From Pseudescherichia sp031998825 (GTDB lineage: Bacteria > Pseudomonadota > Gammaproteobacteria > Enterobacterales > Enterobacteriaceae), in assembly GCF_031998825.1 (NCBI RefSeq), contig NZ_DAMACX010000006.1, positions 62,001 to 126,000 of the forward strand: a DNA stretch of 64,000 bases. The letters run 5' to 3'. Under the pieces are notes generated by a model. That model was not told the origin of the DNA, searched no databases, and worked only from the letters and a program-made list of their open reading frames with translations. Positions 9,207-17,514 of the stretch are shown here, piece after piece (the stretch's first letter is position 1; the number at the start of each line of letters is the position of its first letter). Both the position numbers and the translations under genes were made by a program.

Positions 9207-9385
9207 TCATTTACCGCATTAATAGTTACAACATACATATATCATTCTAATTTATTAAACTTCGGCAATTGCACTCTCAATCGCTTATCAGCGAAGAATT
9301 TCCACTACATTTTTGCAGCAAACTTGCAACCGTGAGGGCGATCACGTTTAATAATCGCGACTCTTCTTTATGCCTGAATATAACC

Positions 9386-10300
9386 ATGATTGTTCGTCCT
9401 CATCAGCACTGGCTTGCGCGTATTTTCGTCTGGCATGGCTCGGTGCTACCCAAAATCTACTCCCGTCTGCTGCTTAACTTTATCCTGTCGGTAGCGGTGA
9501 TTTTAATGCTGCCCTGGTATAGCTCGCTGGGCTTTAAGCTCACCGTAGCGCCGTTTAGCATCCTGGGGATTGCCATCGCTATCTTCCTGGGTTTTCGCAA
9601 TAACGCCTGCTATAGCCGCTATACCGAAGCGCGGGTGCTGTGGGGGCAGCTAATGATCGCCTCACGCTCGCTGCTGCGGGAGGTTAAAACAACGCTGCCG
9701 GCGGGGGAAGGGCGTCATCACTTTGTGCTGCTGTTGATTGCGTTCGCCCACTGCCTGCGCCTGACGCTGCGCCGCAAACCGCTGGAGGGAACGCTGGCTA
9801 ACTACCTCTCGCCCAGCGAACTGGCGCGGGTTATGAAAGCCCACGCGCCGGCTAACCAGCTTCTGTTAATGATGGGGGAGTGGCTGGCCGCGCAGCGCGG
9901 GCCGAACGGTCTCTCTGACATTCTCTACCACAGCATGAACAACCGGCTGAATGACATCTCAGCGGTGCTCTCCGGCTGTGAACGTATTGCCTTTACGCCG
10001 GTGCCTTTTGCCTATTCGCTCATTTTGCACCGCACGGTCTACATGTTCTGTATTATGCTGCCCTTTGCGCTGGTTGTAGATTTGCACTACATGACGCCTT
10101 TCGTCTCAGTACTTATCTCCTATACTTTTATAGCTCTCGATACCTTAGCCGAAGAGCTTGAAGATCCGTTTGGCGTGGAAGATAACGATTTGCCGCTGGA
10201 TGCCATCTGCAATGCACTTGAGATAGATCTGCTGCAGATGAATGATGAAAACGTTGTGCCCGCGAAGATACTGCCTGATAAGTATTACCAGCTAACGTAA
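9386..10300 (+). CDS. yneE: bestrophin-family membrane channel YneE
   Basis: 304 residues, same length as E. coli YneE, inner membrane. The bestrophin signature is clear: MLPWYSSLGFKLTVAPFSI, then LGFRNNACYSRYTEARVLWG, and late LVVDLHYMTPF and AEELEDPFG segments. Characterised bacterial bestrophins form pentameric ion channels; the ion for this subfamily is not settled, and I do not assign one. Start at 9386 (MIVRPHQHW) matches the E. coli N-terminus; in-frame upstream codons (from 9269) run through AT-rich intergenic DNA. A very small membrane gene follows 54 bases later. Confidence 0.9.
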   Translation: MIVRPHQHWLARIFVWHGSVLPKIYSRLLLNFILSVAVILMLPWYSSLGFKLTVAPFSILGIAIAIFLGFRNNACYSRYTEARVLWGQLMIASRSLLREVKTTLPAGEGRHHFVLLLIAFAHCLRLTLRRKPLEGTLANYLSPSELARVMKAHAPANQLLLMMGEWLAAQRGPNGLSDILYHSMNNRLNDISAVLSGCERIAFTPVPFAYSLILHRTVYMFCIMLPFALVVDLHYMTPFVSVLISYTFIALDTLAEELEDPFGVEDNDLPLDAICNALEIDLLQMNDENVVPAKILPDKYYQLT

Positions 10301-10354
10301 CGAAAGCCGGATGCGCCCGTTACAGGCTGGTTAAACCGCCAGGAGGGAAACACG

Positions 10355-10450
10355 ATGGAAAGAGTAATTCAGATGGTTGTTGTGCTGATTGCCTGCGTTG
10401 CGCTGTTTGCAACCGCCTACGATCTCTCGTTTGTGAGCGAGCTTCCGTAA
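10355..10450 (+). CDS. 31-residue single-helix small membrane protein
   Basis: A short ORF with a textbook ribosome site (AGGAGG at 10341-10346, eight-base spacing). The product MERVIQMVVVLIACVALF... has one hydrophobic helix (about residues 5-22) and a short polar tail ending SELP, so it is probably a single-pass inner-membrane peptide. It lies 54 bases after yneE on the same strand and just before a strong hairpin, so it may be the last cistron of that transcript. I do not recognise it; it is not MgtS/YneM. The strong ribosome site is the main argument for a real gene. Confidence 0.6.
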   Translation: MERVIQMVVVLIACVALFATAYDLSFVSELP

Positions 10451-10483
10451 CCTCTATTCGTAACGACGGCCTGCCGCAGACCA

Positions 10484-10524
10484 GAGCCTTCTCAGGGGCA
10501 TTGCTGCCCCTGAGGGTGAGGCTC
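10484..10524. terminator. convergent bidirectional hairpin
   Basis: Long stem around CTCAGGGGCA (10491-10500) and TGCCCCTGAG (10505-10514) with loop TTGC, extended by GAGCC/GGCTC. It sits between the convergent small gene (+) and the chemoreceptor (-). Confidence 0.7.
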
Positions 10525-10532
10525 TTAAGCCG

Positions 10533-12101
10533 TTAATTTACACGTAGTTGAAAGAAACGCACCGAGTCGCGCAGGTGTTCACTCTGCTCGGTCATTGAGG
10601 TCGCGGCAACCGCAGCCTGCTCTACCAATGCCGCGTTCTGCTGGGTAACCTGATCCATCTGCTCAATGGCGACGCTGATCTCCCGGATCCCCTGGTGCTG
10701 CTCGTTGGAGGCAGTGGAAATCTCCGCCACGATGCCCGTGACTTTATTCACCGAGCTAACAATCTCCTCCATTGCCCGGCTGGCGGTATCGGCGTAGCGG
10801 GAACCTTCGGTAATCTTATCTACCGTACCGTCGATCAGCGTTTTGATCTCTTTCGCCGCATCGGCGCTCTTCTGCGCCAGGTTGCGCACTTCACCCGCGA
10901 CAACGGCAAAGCCCTTACCCTGTTCACCGGCGCGTGCCGCCTCAACCGCCGCATTCAGCGCCAGGATATTGGTCTGGAAGGCAATACCTTCAATTACCGC
11001 AATGATGTCGACAATTTTCTGCGAGCTGTCGGAGATATCGTGCATTCGCATAAGCATATCGTGTACCTCTTTACCGCCTTTTACCGCCGTTTGTGAAGTC
11101 TGACGGGCCAGTTCACTGGCCTTGTGCGCATTCTCAGCGTTGCTCTTCACGTTCTGCGTAATCTGCTGCATGTTAGCCGAGGTCTGCACCAGCGAGGCGG
11201 CCTGCTCTTCGGTACGCTGGGAGAGATCGCTGTTGCCCATCGCAATTTCGCTGGCCGCCAATGAGATAGACTCGCTGCCGTGAATAATGCCGTTAATAAT
11301 TTCAGCCAGCCTGCCGTTCATGAACTTGATGGTGGCCAGTAGGCTATTGTGGTCGTTGACGTTAAGTGCAATGTCGGTATTCAGCTTGCCGGCGGCAATC
11401 TGCTGCATAATATTCACGGCATAAGCCGGTTCGCCCCCCAGCTGACGGGAGAGGTTGCGCGAAATAAACAGGGCGATGATACCGGTCGCAATCAGCGCCA
11501 GCACCAGCAGGCCAGAGAGCAGGTACAGCGCACGCTGATATCCCTGGGCAGAAGCCTCACCCGCACGGTTACCGATAGCCACCTCCATATCCACCAGCGT
11601 AGCGAGATCCTTCATCAGCTGGGTGCGATATTTCGCGGAGACTGCGCCACTGATTTTGGCTGCCTCATCAAGCCGCTCATCGTTAACCGCTTCAATGACC
11701 TTGCCGTTAACGTCCACAAAGTGAGTGAAGTTTTCTACTACCTGGCCGAAAAGGCCTTGCATCTCTTCCGGCAGGTCACTGGCAATAGCGGCGTAGTGCG
11801 TCTGCGCATTAAGGAAGATGTCCTGATTCTGCAGCAGCTCCAGACGGTGCTTATCACGCTCCTGCATGGTCGGCGAGTTGATGTACTGAATCTGCTGGAG
11901 ACGCATTTCCGAAAGCACGCCGCGCATCTCAAGGGAGTAGCGCACGCCGGGCAGGCGATTTTCACGATATTTATCGATGTGCTGGTTGCTGATGTTGAGC
12001 TGATAGATAGCCACCACGCCCAGCAGCAGCATCATAGCGATGAGAATAGAGAAGCCGGTTAAGAGTTTGGTTAAGACCGTAGACTGCGCGAATTTTTTCA
12101 T
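10533..12101 (-). CDS. methyl-accepting chemotaxis protein (4HB_MCP type)
   Basis: 522-residue chemoreceptor: TM1 about residues 12-33, periplasmic four-helix-bundle sensor (34-190), TM2 about 192-213, HAMP, and a fully canonical signalling domain (VIEGIAFQTNILALNAAVEA then GEQGKGFAVVAGEVRNLAQKS). The C-terminus ends FFQLRVN with no NWETF tether. Ligand unknown. A sigma-28-like promoter stands about 32 bases before the start, which fits coupling to the flagellar regulon. The gene is divergent from the dCache-GGDEF gene, so motility and cyclic di-GMP genes share this 254-base region. Confidence 0.92.
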   Translation of the reverse strand: MKKFAQSTVLTKLLTGFSILIAMMLLLGVVAIYQLNISNQHIDKYRENRLPGVRYSLEMRGVLSEMRLQQIQYINSPTMQERDKHRLELLQNQDIFLNAQTHYAAIASDLPEEMQGLFGQVVENFTHFVDVNGKVIEAVNDERLDEAAKISGAVSAKYRTQLMKDLATLVDMEVAIGNRAGEASAQGYQRALYLLSGLLVLALIATGIIALFISRNLSRQLGGEPAYAVNIMQQIAAGKLNTDIALNVNDHNSLLATIKFMNGRLAEIINGIIHGSESISLAASEIAMGNSDLSQRTEEQAASLVQTSANMQQITQNVKSNAENAHKASELARQTSQTAVKGGKEVHDMLMRMHDISDSSQKIVDIIAVIEGIAFQTNILALNAAVEAARAGEQGKGFAVVAGEVRNLAQKSADAAKEIKTLIDGTVDKITEGSRYADTASRAMEEIVSSVNKVTGIVAEISTASNEQHQGIREISVAIEQMDQVTQQNAALVEQAAVAATSMTEQSEHLRDSVRFFQLRVN

Positions 12102-12132
12102 AGTGAAGACTTTGAAGAGAAAGGTATGACTA

Positions 12133-12159
12133 ATAACGGCAGATTTCGGAAAAGCATTG
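12133..12159 (-). promoter_or_regulatory. candidate sigma-28 (FliA) promoter
   Basis: Minus strand reads CAATGCTT-N11-GCCGTTAT against the FliA consensus TAAAGTTT-N11-GCCGATAA (5/8 and 6/8 matches, exact spacing), about 32 bases upstream of the chemoreceptor ATG. Confidence 0.45.
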
Positions 12160-12355
12160 ATCTAAATAGTTGATCTCAATCACATAAATTGATGTTTTCT
12201 GTTTTTTGAAATGCTTTTTTAATATTGTTTTGCATTTATATGAATGCGGTGTTGAATTGACGTAAACAATTTGCAATAGGGCATCCGTCTTATTCTGCTC
12301 ATTGACTACAGCATTGTGTGCTTTACTGAAGGAAAGGAATCGGGGAGGAGTGACA

Positions 12356-13909
12356 ATGAAAGTCGGGAAACGTATATCAAACGCGCTGGCCTTAAACTCC
12401 TCTCTTGGACGTAGTATCTCCTTTTTTATGGCTGGTCTGCTGATCGCTGGCGTGACCACCAGCGCATGGACCTTAAACCGCTCGTGGGAGCGAACCGTAG
12501 AGGAGAGTGAACGCAACGCCATTAATCTCTCGGTTTCTCAGGCCCGTCAGGCAGAAGATACCTTTTTGCAATCCGAATTGGCGCTGCGTGACATCCGCCG
12601 CAACGTGCCGCAGGAGGGCGTCTCGGCCATCGAGGAGGCCAAATTTAATCTTTACCTCAGTGAGATTAAAGAGCGCCTGCCGCAGCTGCATGGCCTGTTT
12701 GTCTATGACGCACAGGGAAACATGAAGGCCACGTCGTTTGGCCGCCAGCCTGCCATTCCAAATAATGTTGACCGGGAATATTTTGTCTATCACCGTAAAA
12801 ATGGACATAGCAGTGTTCATATCGGGCATGTGATCCGTAGCCGTTCAACCGGCGATCTGGTTATTCCCGTGTCGCTGCGTCTGAACGATGCTGCCGGCGG
12901 CTTTGCTGGCGTCATGCTGGCTACGGTGAAAATTGATTACTTCCGGCACTTCTACAGCTATTTTGAGCTGGGCAGCCGCGATCTGCTTGCCATTCTGAGC
13001 ACCGATGCGACAGTCCTCTACGCCCGACCGTTTAACGACGATGTGATTAACCGTAACATCTCGCGCAGTCCGCTGTTTACCCAGGAGCTTATTCGTCACG
13101 ACCGTGGCAATGCGACCTGGAAATCGAGTATCGATCGTGTTGAGCGTATATTTGGTTTCGCCCGCCTTGAACGCTACCCGCTGGTGGTGGCGGCTGGCTA
13201 CGATAAGCCTGCGCTATGGCATAACTGGCTACGCGAGAGCCTGCCAGATATTGTTCTTAACGCCATGCTGCTGTTAGGTACCCTGGTGATGGGGGCGCTG
13301 ATCTTCAGGGTGGTGAGGGTGAACGTCAGGGATCAGACGGAATTAACCATGCTGCGAGATGAGCTGACCAGTATCAACCACACGCTACAGACCATGGCGC
13401 TGGCCGATGGCCTGACAGGGCTGGCGAACCGTCGGCAGTTCGATATTTTCCTCTCCCAGGCGCTTAAAACTGGTTCGCTGACCGGTAGGCCAGTATCGTT
13501 GATTATGCTCGATATCGACTACTTTAAGCGCTACAACGACTTTTACGGCCACGTGGCCGGAGATAACTGCCTGCGCCACGTCGGCGAGGTGTTGCAGAAG
13601 CTCAACCTGCGGCAGTCCGATCTTATTGCCCGCTACGGCGGGGAGGAGTTCGCTATCGTTCTGCCAGATACCGATCGCGACGCGGCGTTTAACATAGCCC
13701 AGCGCGCCGTCGCCGCCGTGCGTGCCGCCCAGCTGCCGCACAACGAATCGCTGGCCGGTATCAAAGTCGTCACGCTTAGCGCGGGTTGCTACAGTTTTAT
13801 CCCTCGCGGCAGCGATGACGATGCGCGTTTGCTAAAAGAGGGAGCCGACGCCGCGCTCTATAGTGCGAAAATGGCGGGCCGCAATCGTGCCGTTGTCTCT
13901 GAGAGCTAA
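12356..13909 (+). CDS. diguanylate cyclase with periplasmic dCache sensor
   Basis: 517 residues. TM1 about 20-41, a periplasmic double-Cache (PDC/dCache_1-like) sensor about 42-295 (features such as ELGSRDLLAILS and FGFARLERYPLVVAAGYD), TM2 about 300-323, then GGDEF. The active motif is GGEEF at about 426-430, with I-site RQSD upstream, so it is expected to be active and feedback-inhibited. Start at 12356 is chosen for GGGGAGGAG ending five bases before the ATG. dCache sensors usually bind small metabolites; the ligand is unknown. The stop codon abuts the convergent phosphoribosyltransferase gene with no gap. Confidence 0.88.
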   Translation: MKVGKRISNALALNSSLGRSISFFMAGLLIAGVTTSAWTLNRSWERTVEESERNAINLSVSQARQAEDTFLQSELALRDIRRNVPQEGVSAIEEAKFNLYLSEIKERLPQLHGLFVYDAQGNMKATSFGRQPAIPNNVDREYFVYHRKNGHSSVHIGHVIRSRSTGDLVIPVSLRLNDAAGGFAGVMLATVKIDYFRHFYSYFELGSRDLLAILSTDATVLYARPFNDDVINRNISRSPLFTQELIRHDRGNATWKSSIDRVERIFGFARLERYPLVVAAGYDKPALWHNWLRESLPDIVLNAMLLLGTLVMGALIFRVVRVNVRDQTELTMLRDELTSINHTLQTMALADGLTGLANRRQFDIFLSQALKTGSLTGRPVSLIMLDIDYFKRYNDFYGHVAGDNCLRHVGEVLQKLNLRQSDLIARYGGEEFAIVLPDTDRDAAFNIAQRAVAAVRAAQLPHNESLAGIKVVTLSAGCYSFIPRGSDDDARLLKEGADAALYSAKMAGRNRAVVSES

Positions 13910-14428
13910 TTAACGTTTCAGTTTCGAGATAAAGGGAATATTACGGAATTTATTCTCCCACGGCAGACCGTAACCAATAAGCAGATCGTCGTTCTCCATC
14001 TCCCAGGCGTAAAATTGCCGAAAGGGAATATCAACTCTGCCGGGCTTAACGAACAGCGTGGCAATGGCTAATGATTTCGGCGAATAAGTGGTGCTGAGAT
14101 ACTCCACCAGCCGCTTCATCGTCCCGCCGGACTCAATCGCATCATCGACAACGATCACATCCTTACCGGTAATATCGATAGTGGGGTGAAAAACAATCGT
14201 TGACTGATTGCTGCGATCGCCGGGCGTATGCGGGCAGGAGATGGTGTCCATCGCGATAGTGAAAGTTAATTTTCTGACCAGATCGGCAGTAAACAGAATA
14301 CCGCCCGGCACCACGGTAATGACAACGGCATCCTGATAGTTGTCATTGAGTAATGCCGCGACCCGCTCTACGCCCGTGGCGATGGCGGCCTCATCAAGTA
14401 TACGCTCACCTATGTAGCGGTTATCCAT
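13910..14428 (-). CDS. phosphoribosyltransferase, hypoxanthine PRTase-like paralogue
   Basis: 172 residues with a type I PRTase fold. The PRPP-binding motif VIVVDDAIESGGTM is clear, and the C-terminal ...GYGLPWENKFRNIPFISKL parallels GYGIDYAQRYRHLPYIGK of E. coli Hpt, so purine-base salvage (base + PRPP to nucleotide) is the likely chemistry. Overall similarity to E. coli Hpt is low, so this is a paralogue, not the housekeeping hpt. The acidic pair is DD with E in the place of the usual third D. ATG 14428 is preferred: GAGAGGAG stands seven bases upstream; a start at 14461 has no such site. Base specificity is unknown. Confidence 0.75.
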   Translation of the reverse strand: MDNRYIGERILDEAAIATGVERVAALLNDNYQDAVVITVVPGGILFTADLVRKLTFTIAMDTISCPHTPGDRSNQSTIVFHPTIDITGKDVIVVDDAIESGGTMKRLVEYLSTTYSPKSLAIATLFVKPGRVDIPFRQFYAWEMENDDLLIGYGLPWENKFRNIPFISKLKR

Positions 14429-14546
14429 CGTTTTTCTCCTCTCGACTGTAGGGTTAAGCATACATTGACTTTGCTCAGACCCGCTAATAGGATCCCCGGC
14501 TGATTTGAGCGCTGGTTCAAATTTTTATCCGAAGTGCGGAGCATAA

Positions 14547-14888
14547 ATGTCACGGTCCTGGTTCTTTTTATCCCTTGCTATCGTCTCTGAAATAGTCAGC
14601 GTAGTCATAATGAAGCTGGTTGCAGAGAGTAATAGCTGGGGCGCATTAATCTTTATGTATTTTACTATTGGCCTCTCATTTACCTGCATGGCCTTCGCCC
14701 TTAAAGAGATATCGCTCTCCGTCGCCTATGCAACCTGGGAATCGCTGGGGCTGATTGCCGTCGCCGTTATCGGTAGCGTCTTCTTTCATGAGTACATCAC
14801 GCTGCCTAAGCTTATTGCCATCCTGATGCTGCTCGCCGGGGTAATACTGGTGAACTTCGGTGAGAACGAGAGTAAGGAGGAGGTATGA
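14547..14888 (+). CDS. SMR-family efflux subunit (MdtJ-like)
   Basis: 113 residues, four predicted helices, small multidrug resistance family. The membrane-embedded essential Glu is present in TM1 (LAIVSEIVSVVIMK), and the AYATWESLG motif marks TM3. It overlaps the next gene by 4 bases (ATGA), so the two are a heterodimeric pair like MdtJ/MdtI, with this subunit J-like (longer tail, SVAYATWE). Such pairs export polyamines or quaternary cations by proton antiport; substrate here is not known. The level of identity to E. coli MdtJ looks too low to use its name. Confidence 0.85.
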   Translation: MSRSWFFLSLAIVSEIVSVVIMKLVAESNSWGALIFMYFTIGLSFTCMAFALKEISLSVAYATWESLGLIAVAVIGSVFFHEYITLPKLIAILMLLAGVILVNFGENESKEEV

Positions 14889-15205
14889 CGCTGGTTCCTT
14901 ATCTTTCCCTGTCGATGGCCATCGTTCTGGAAGTTGTGGCGAATTTTTTCCTCAAACGTTCCGACGGCATGTCACGGAAACTGCCGGGCGCGGCAGGGCT
15001 GCTTTGCATTTTTGCTTCATTCACGTCGCTATCCCTGGCACTGAAAGGTATTGATATGGCTACGGCCTATGCCACCTGGGGTGGGAGTGGTATTCTGCTT
15101 ACCGCATTTATCGAGAGGGTGATTTTTCGACAGGCGCTCTCAACAAAAGCCTGGCTGGGACTGATTTTGATTGCCGCCGGGATCGTGCTCTTAGAAATGG
15201 TATAA
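14885..15205 (+). CDS. SMR-family efflux subunit (MdtI-like)
   Basis: 106 residues, four helices, second half of the SMR pair. TM1 carries the conserved Glu (SMAIVLEVVANFFLKRSDG, like MdtI LEIVANVFLKFSDG), and TM3 has ATAYATWGGSGI. GGAGGAGGT inside the end of the preceding gene supplies its ribosome site, so translation is coupled. The pairing of one J-like with one I-like subunit argues for an obligate heterodimer with fixed opposite topologies. Confidence 0.87.
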   Translation: MTLVPYLSLSMAIVLEVVANFFLKRSDGMSRKLPGAAGLLCIFASFTSLSLALKGIDMATAYATWGGSGILLTAFIERVIFRQALSTKAWLGLILIAAGIVLLEMV

Positions 15206-15214
15206 GGATCGATC

Positions 15215-15625
15215 ATGAACACGCTTGAAAAATTAAAAGCAAAATACCCGCAGGCGCTAGCGTGGTCTATAGGCGACAGCGCCGAGCTGGCAAACGAGCT
15301 GGCCGGTCTGGTCGTTAAGGGAAAAAAGACCGCATCGTGCGGCTCGCTAGCGTCTTACCAGGCGGAAAGCGTGCCGCCCGCGGTGGGCAGCTATCATATC
15401 ATTCTTAACGGCCAGCAGGAGCCGGTGTGCGTCATTCGCATCACGTCGCTGCGCCTGGTCAGGTTCTGCGACGTCGACGAAGACTTTGCCCGTAAAGAGG
15501 GGGAAGGCGACCTGAGCCTGACGTACTGGCGTACCGAGCATCAACGCTTCTTTACGCAGGCAGGAGGCTTTTCGGAAGAGATGGAGCTGATTGCCGAAGA
15601 GTTTGAAGTAGTTGAGGTGGTTTGA
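15215..15625 (+). CDS. ASCH-domain protein
   Basis: 136-residue soluble protein with an ASCH (PUA-like beta-barrel) domain over most of its length: the KGKKTASCGSL strand-turn, the GQQEPVCVIRITSLRLVRFCDVD middle and the LTYWRTEHQRFF end are typical. Studied ASCH proteins act on RNA or on modified nucleosides (N4-acetylcytidine amidohydrolase YqfB, ZomASCH ribonuclease); activity here is not shown. It follows the SMR pair by nine bases on the same strand and may be co-transcribed. A REP element follows. Confidence 0.8.
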   Translation: MNTLEKLKAKYPQALAWSIGDSAELANELAGLVVKGKKTASCGSLASYQAESVPPAVGSYHIILNGQQEPVCVIRITSLRLVRFCDVDEDFARKEGEGDLSLTYWRTEHQRFFTQAGGFSEEMELIAEEFEVVEVV

Positions 15626-15627
15626 TA

Positions 15628-15660
15628 TGTAGGCCCGTGCAAGCGTAGCGCCGCCGGGCA
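15628..15660. repeat. REP element
   Basis: Single REP unit (TAGGCCCGTGCAAGCGTAGC then GCCGCCGGGC) between convergent ASCH and TetR genes; same core as the unit near 9180. Confidence 0.8.
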
Positions 15661-15672
15661 AGCCGCTACGTG

Positions 15673-16209
15673 TTAGTCTGCAAACGCCTTCAGGTCGTTA
15701 AACACCTCGTCCCAGAACGCCGATTCGCTTTCATAACCGACCATGTTCCGCATCATGAACGCCCCTTCGGTAGCCAGGTAGGCGATCCGGCGCTTTCTTG
15801 ACTCTTCATCATTTGCGGTGAGGTCGCCGAACCGCTCTCTATACCAGTTAACCATGCTTTCGCTTTGCGTCCCGGCCTGGGCGGCCAGCAGGGTCAGCGT
15901 TCTGATCCCGGCCTCTGAGGTCTCTTCCTCGGTGGCGCTGATATGGGTCAGCAGTCGGGCTTTGGCATCGGCATTCGGTGGCAGCAGCATGTGATAACGA
16001 TCCTGCTCTTTTTTTAGCCAACGATCCAGCAGGGCATCCAGAACCTTCTCCCGTGAACCAAAAACCGACTGCACGCTGGCCTTCGAGATGCCTGACTCCG
16101 TCGCAATAGCGCCAAACGACAGGGCGGCGGCACCCTCGCGGCCCAACACGTTTTCCGCTGCATCCAGCAGGCTTTCCCGGTCTATGGTTTTTGGTCGTGC
16201 CACGGGCAT
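15673..16209 (-). CDS. TetR-family repressor
   Basis: 178 residues. N-terminal TetR helix-turn-helix (residues about 10-55: LLDAAENVLGREGAAALSFG, SGISKASVQSVFGSREKVLDALL) and a ligand-binding C-terminal domain. It is divergent from the PACE efflux gene with a 96-base gap that holds a 12-bp palindrome, the usual layout for a TetR repressor controlling itself and a transporter. The ATG has GGGGAG immediately adjacent, which is close spacing, so the start is slightly uncertain. Confidence 0.88.
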   Translation of the reverse strand: MPVARPKTIDRESLLDAAENVLGREGAAALSFGAIATESGISKASVQSVFGSREKVLDALLDRWLKKEQDRYHMLLPPNADAKARLLTHISATEEETSEAGIRTLTLLAAQAGTQSESMVNWYRERFGDLTANDEESRKRRIAYLATEGAFMMRNMVGYESESAFWDEVFNDLKAFAD

Positions 16210-16228
16210 CTCCCCAACATTGATTTAA

Positions 16229-16240
16229 ATACGATCGTAT
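16229..16240. promoter_or_regulatory. candidate TetR operator
   Basis: Perfect 12-bp palindrome ATACGATCGTAT between the divergent TetR and PACE genes, 20 bases from the repressor ATG. Half-sites of ACGAT type are common for TetR proteins. Confidence 0.5.
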
Positions 16241-16305
16241 GATAACTTGCCAGTCAGTCAATTACCAGGTCTGGGATCAATGCAATCTCAGCCATATCAT
16301 CGCAC

Positions 16306-16749
16306 ATGAGGTTCGCCGTGTTCTATCTCAATCCGGTTCCCCGCCGACTCACCTATGTCGCTCTCTTTGAACTGATTGCCATCTTCTTCTCCTCGTTGCT
16401 GCTGTCAGGAATGAGCGACGGTAACATGGCAAGCTCTCTGCCGGTGGCGGTGACCACCTCCGTTGTGGCCGTCGTCTGGAACTACATCTACAACACCCTG
16501 TTTGAGCGCTGGGAAAGAAGGAACAACATCCAGAAACGCACGCTTCTCATCAGGATCGTGCACACCACGCTTTTCGAAGCGATGTTTATTATCCTGATCG
16601 TGCCGTTCTTTATGTGGTTCTATCACGTCGGCATTATTAAGGCTTTCATGATGGAAGTTGGCCTGCTGACCTTCTTCTTTGTCTATGCCTTTGTGTTCAC
16701 CTGGCTTTTTGATCGCGTGTTCCTGCGCGAGCCCGTTCCGGCTATCTAA
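16306..16749 (+). CDS. PACE-family efflux protein (AceI-like)
   Basis: 147 residues, four transmembrane helices formed by two tandem bacterial transmembrane pair (BTP) repeats. Conserved marks include RRLTYVALFELIAIFF (the Glu essential in AceI), WNYIYNTLFERWE, RIVHTTLFEAMFI and a final FTWLFDRVF. The studied member AceI exports chlorhexidine; others carry acriflavine or short diamines. The substrate here is not known, but the divergent TetR gene suggests induction by a transported compound. Start context is weak. Confidence 0.85.
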   Translation: MRFAVFYLNPVPRRLTYVALFELIAIFFSSLLLSGMSDGNMASSLPVAVTTSVVAVVWNYIYNTLFERWERRNNIQKRTLLIRIVHTTLFEAMFIILIVPFFMWFYHVGIIKAFMMEVGLLTFFFVYAFVFTWLFDRVFLREPVPAI

Positions 16750-16752
16750 GCG

Positions 16753-17370
16753 TCAGCGGGCAGCAATAATCGGCACATGTGGCGCAGCGTCCAGCGGCAG
16801 ATGGCCGCTGAGGCGCGGGTCGGCCTGCACCTCTACCCGCCGTTCGTAAGGTTCGAAACCAGAGCGAATATAGAAACCAAGCGCGGAAGGGTGATCGAAG
16901 GTACAGGTATGTACCCAGAAACGCTGAACAGGCTTCGCCCACGCCAGCTCCGTTGCCGCGCTCATCACCGCCCGGCCAATGCCCTTACCGGTGACGTCCG
17001 ACGTCAGTCCGAGAAACACCAGCTCGACCTCGTCGGGTTCGCTGAAGTCCAGCTCCATCAGTCCCGCATCCTCGTCGTCATGACGGATAACGTAGATCTC
17101 CCGCCTGGAATTTTGCAGCACGCTAATAAGCTTTTCATCGCTCATGGTGAGACGTGAAAACCAGAGCCAGTTCGCGCCCACCTTGCGAAACAAACTGCGG
17201 TAAGCGTCAGGATCGCGATCCGCTAACGGCTGCAGCGAAAACTCTTCCGGCAGAGGGACCGGAGCACCGGCAGGCTTCTCCCGCATTTCAAGGCAGGTGA
17301 CGACCGAGGCGATATAGCCTGGCGCGATGTTGGAGTATCCGGCAGGAACGGCGTGCGCGTTGTCTTTCAT
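16753..17370 (-). CDS. GNAT-family N-acetyltransferase
   Basis: 205 residues. The acetyl-CoA binding region is LGLTSDVTGKGIGRAVM (V-x-x-x-x-GKGIGRA), followed by TFDHPSALGFYIRSGFEPY typical of GNAT beta-6/7. The start at 17370 has AGGAGAGG a few bases upstream; extension to 17514 would cross AT-rich intergenic DNA. Substrate unknown. It converges with the PACE gene (3-base gap) and is divergent from another GNAT gene. Confidence 0.8.
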   Translation of the reverse strand: MKDNAHAVPAGYSNIAPGYIASVVTCLEMREKPAGAPVPLPEEFSLQPLADRDPDAYRSLFRKVGANWLWFSRLTMSDEKLISVLQNSRREIYVIRHDDEDAGLMELDFSEPDEVELVFLGLTSDVTGKGIGRAVMSAATELAWAKPVQRFWVHTCTFDHPSALGFYIRSGFEPYERRVEVQADPRLSGHLPLDAAPHVPIIAAR

Positions 17371-17514
17371 TTCCTCTCCTGTGCATATAAGAATAATAAT
17401 TAGACACATCATCCCAGAACAGCGCGGCGCATCAAAGTTAATATTTGCTTTATTTTTCAGAAAAGGGAGTGCTATAACTACATAAAATTCAAAGAAAAAG
17501 AGGTCATAAGACAA

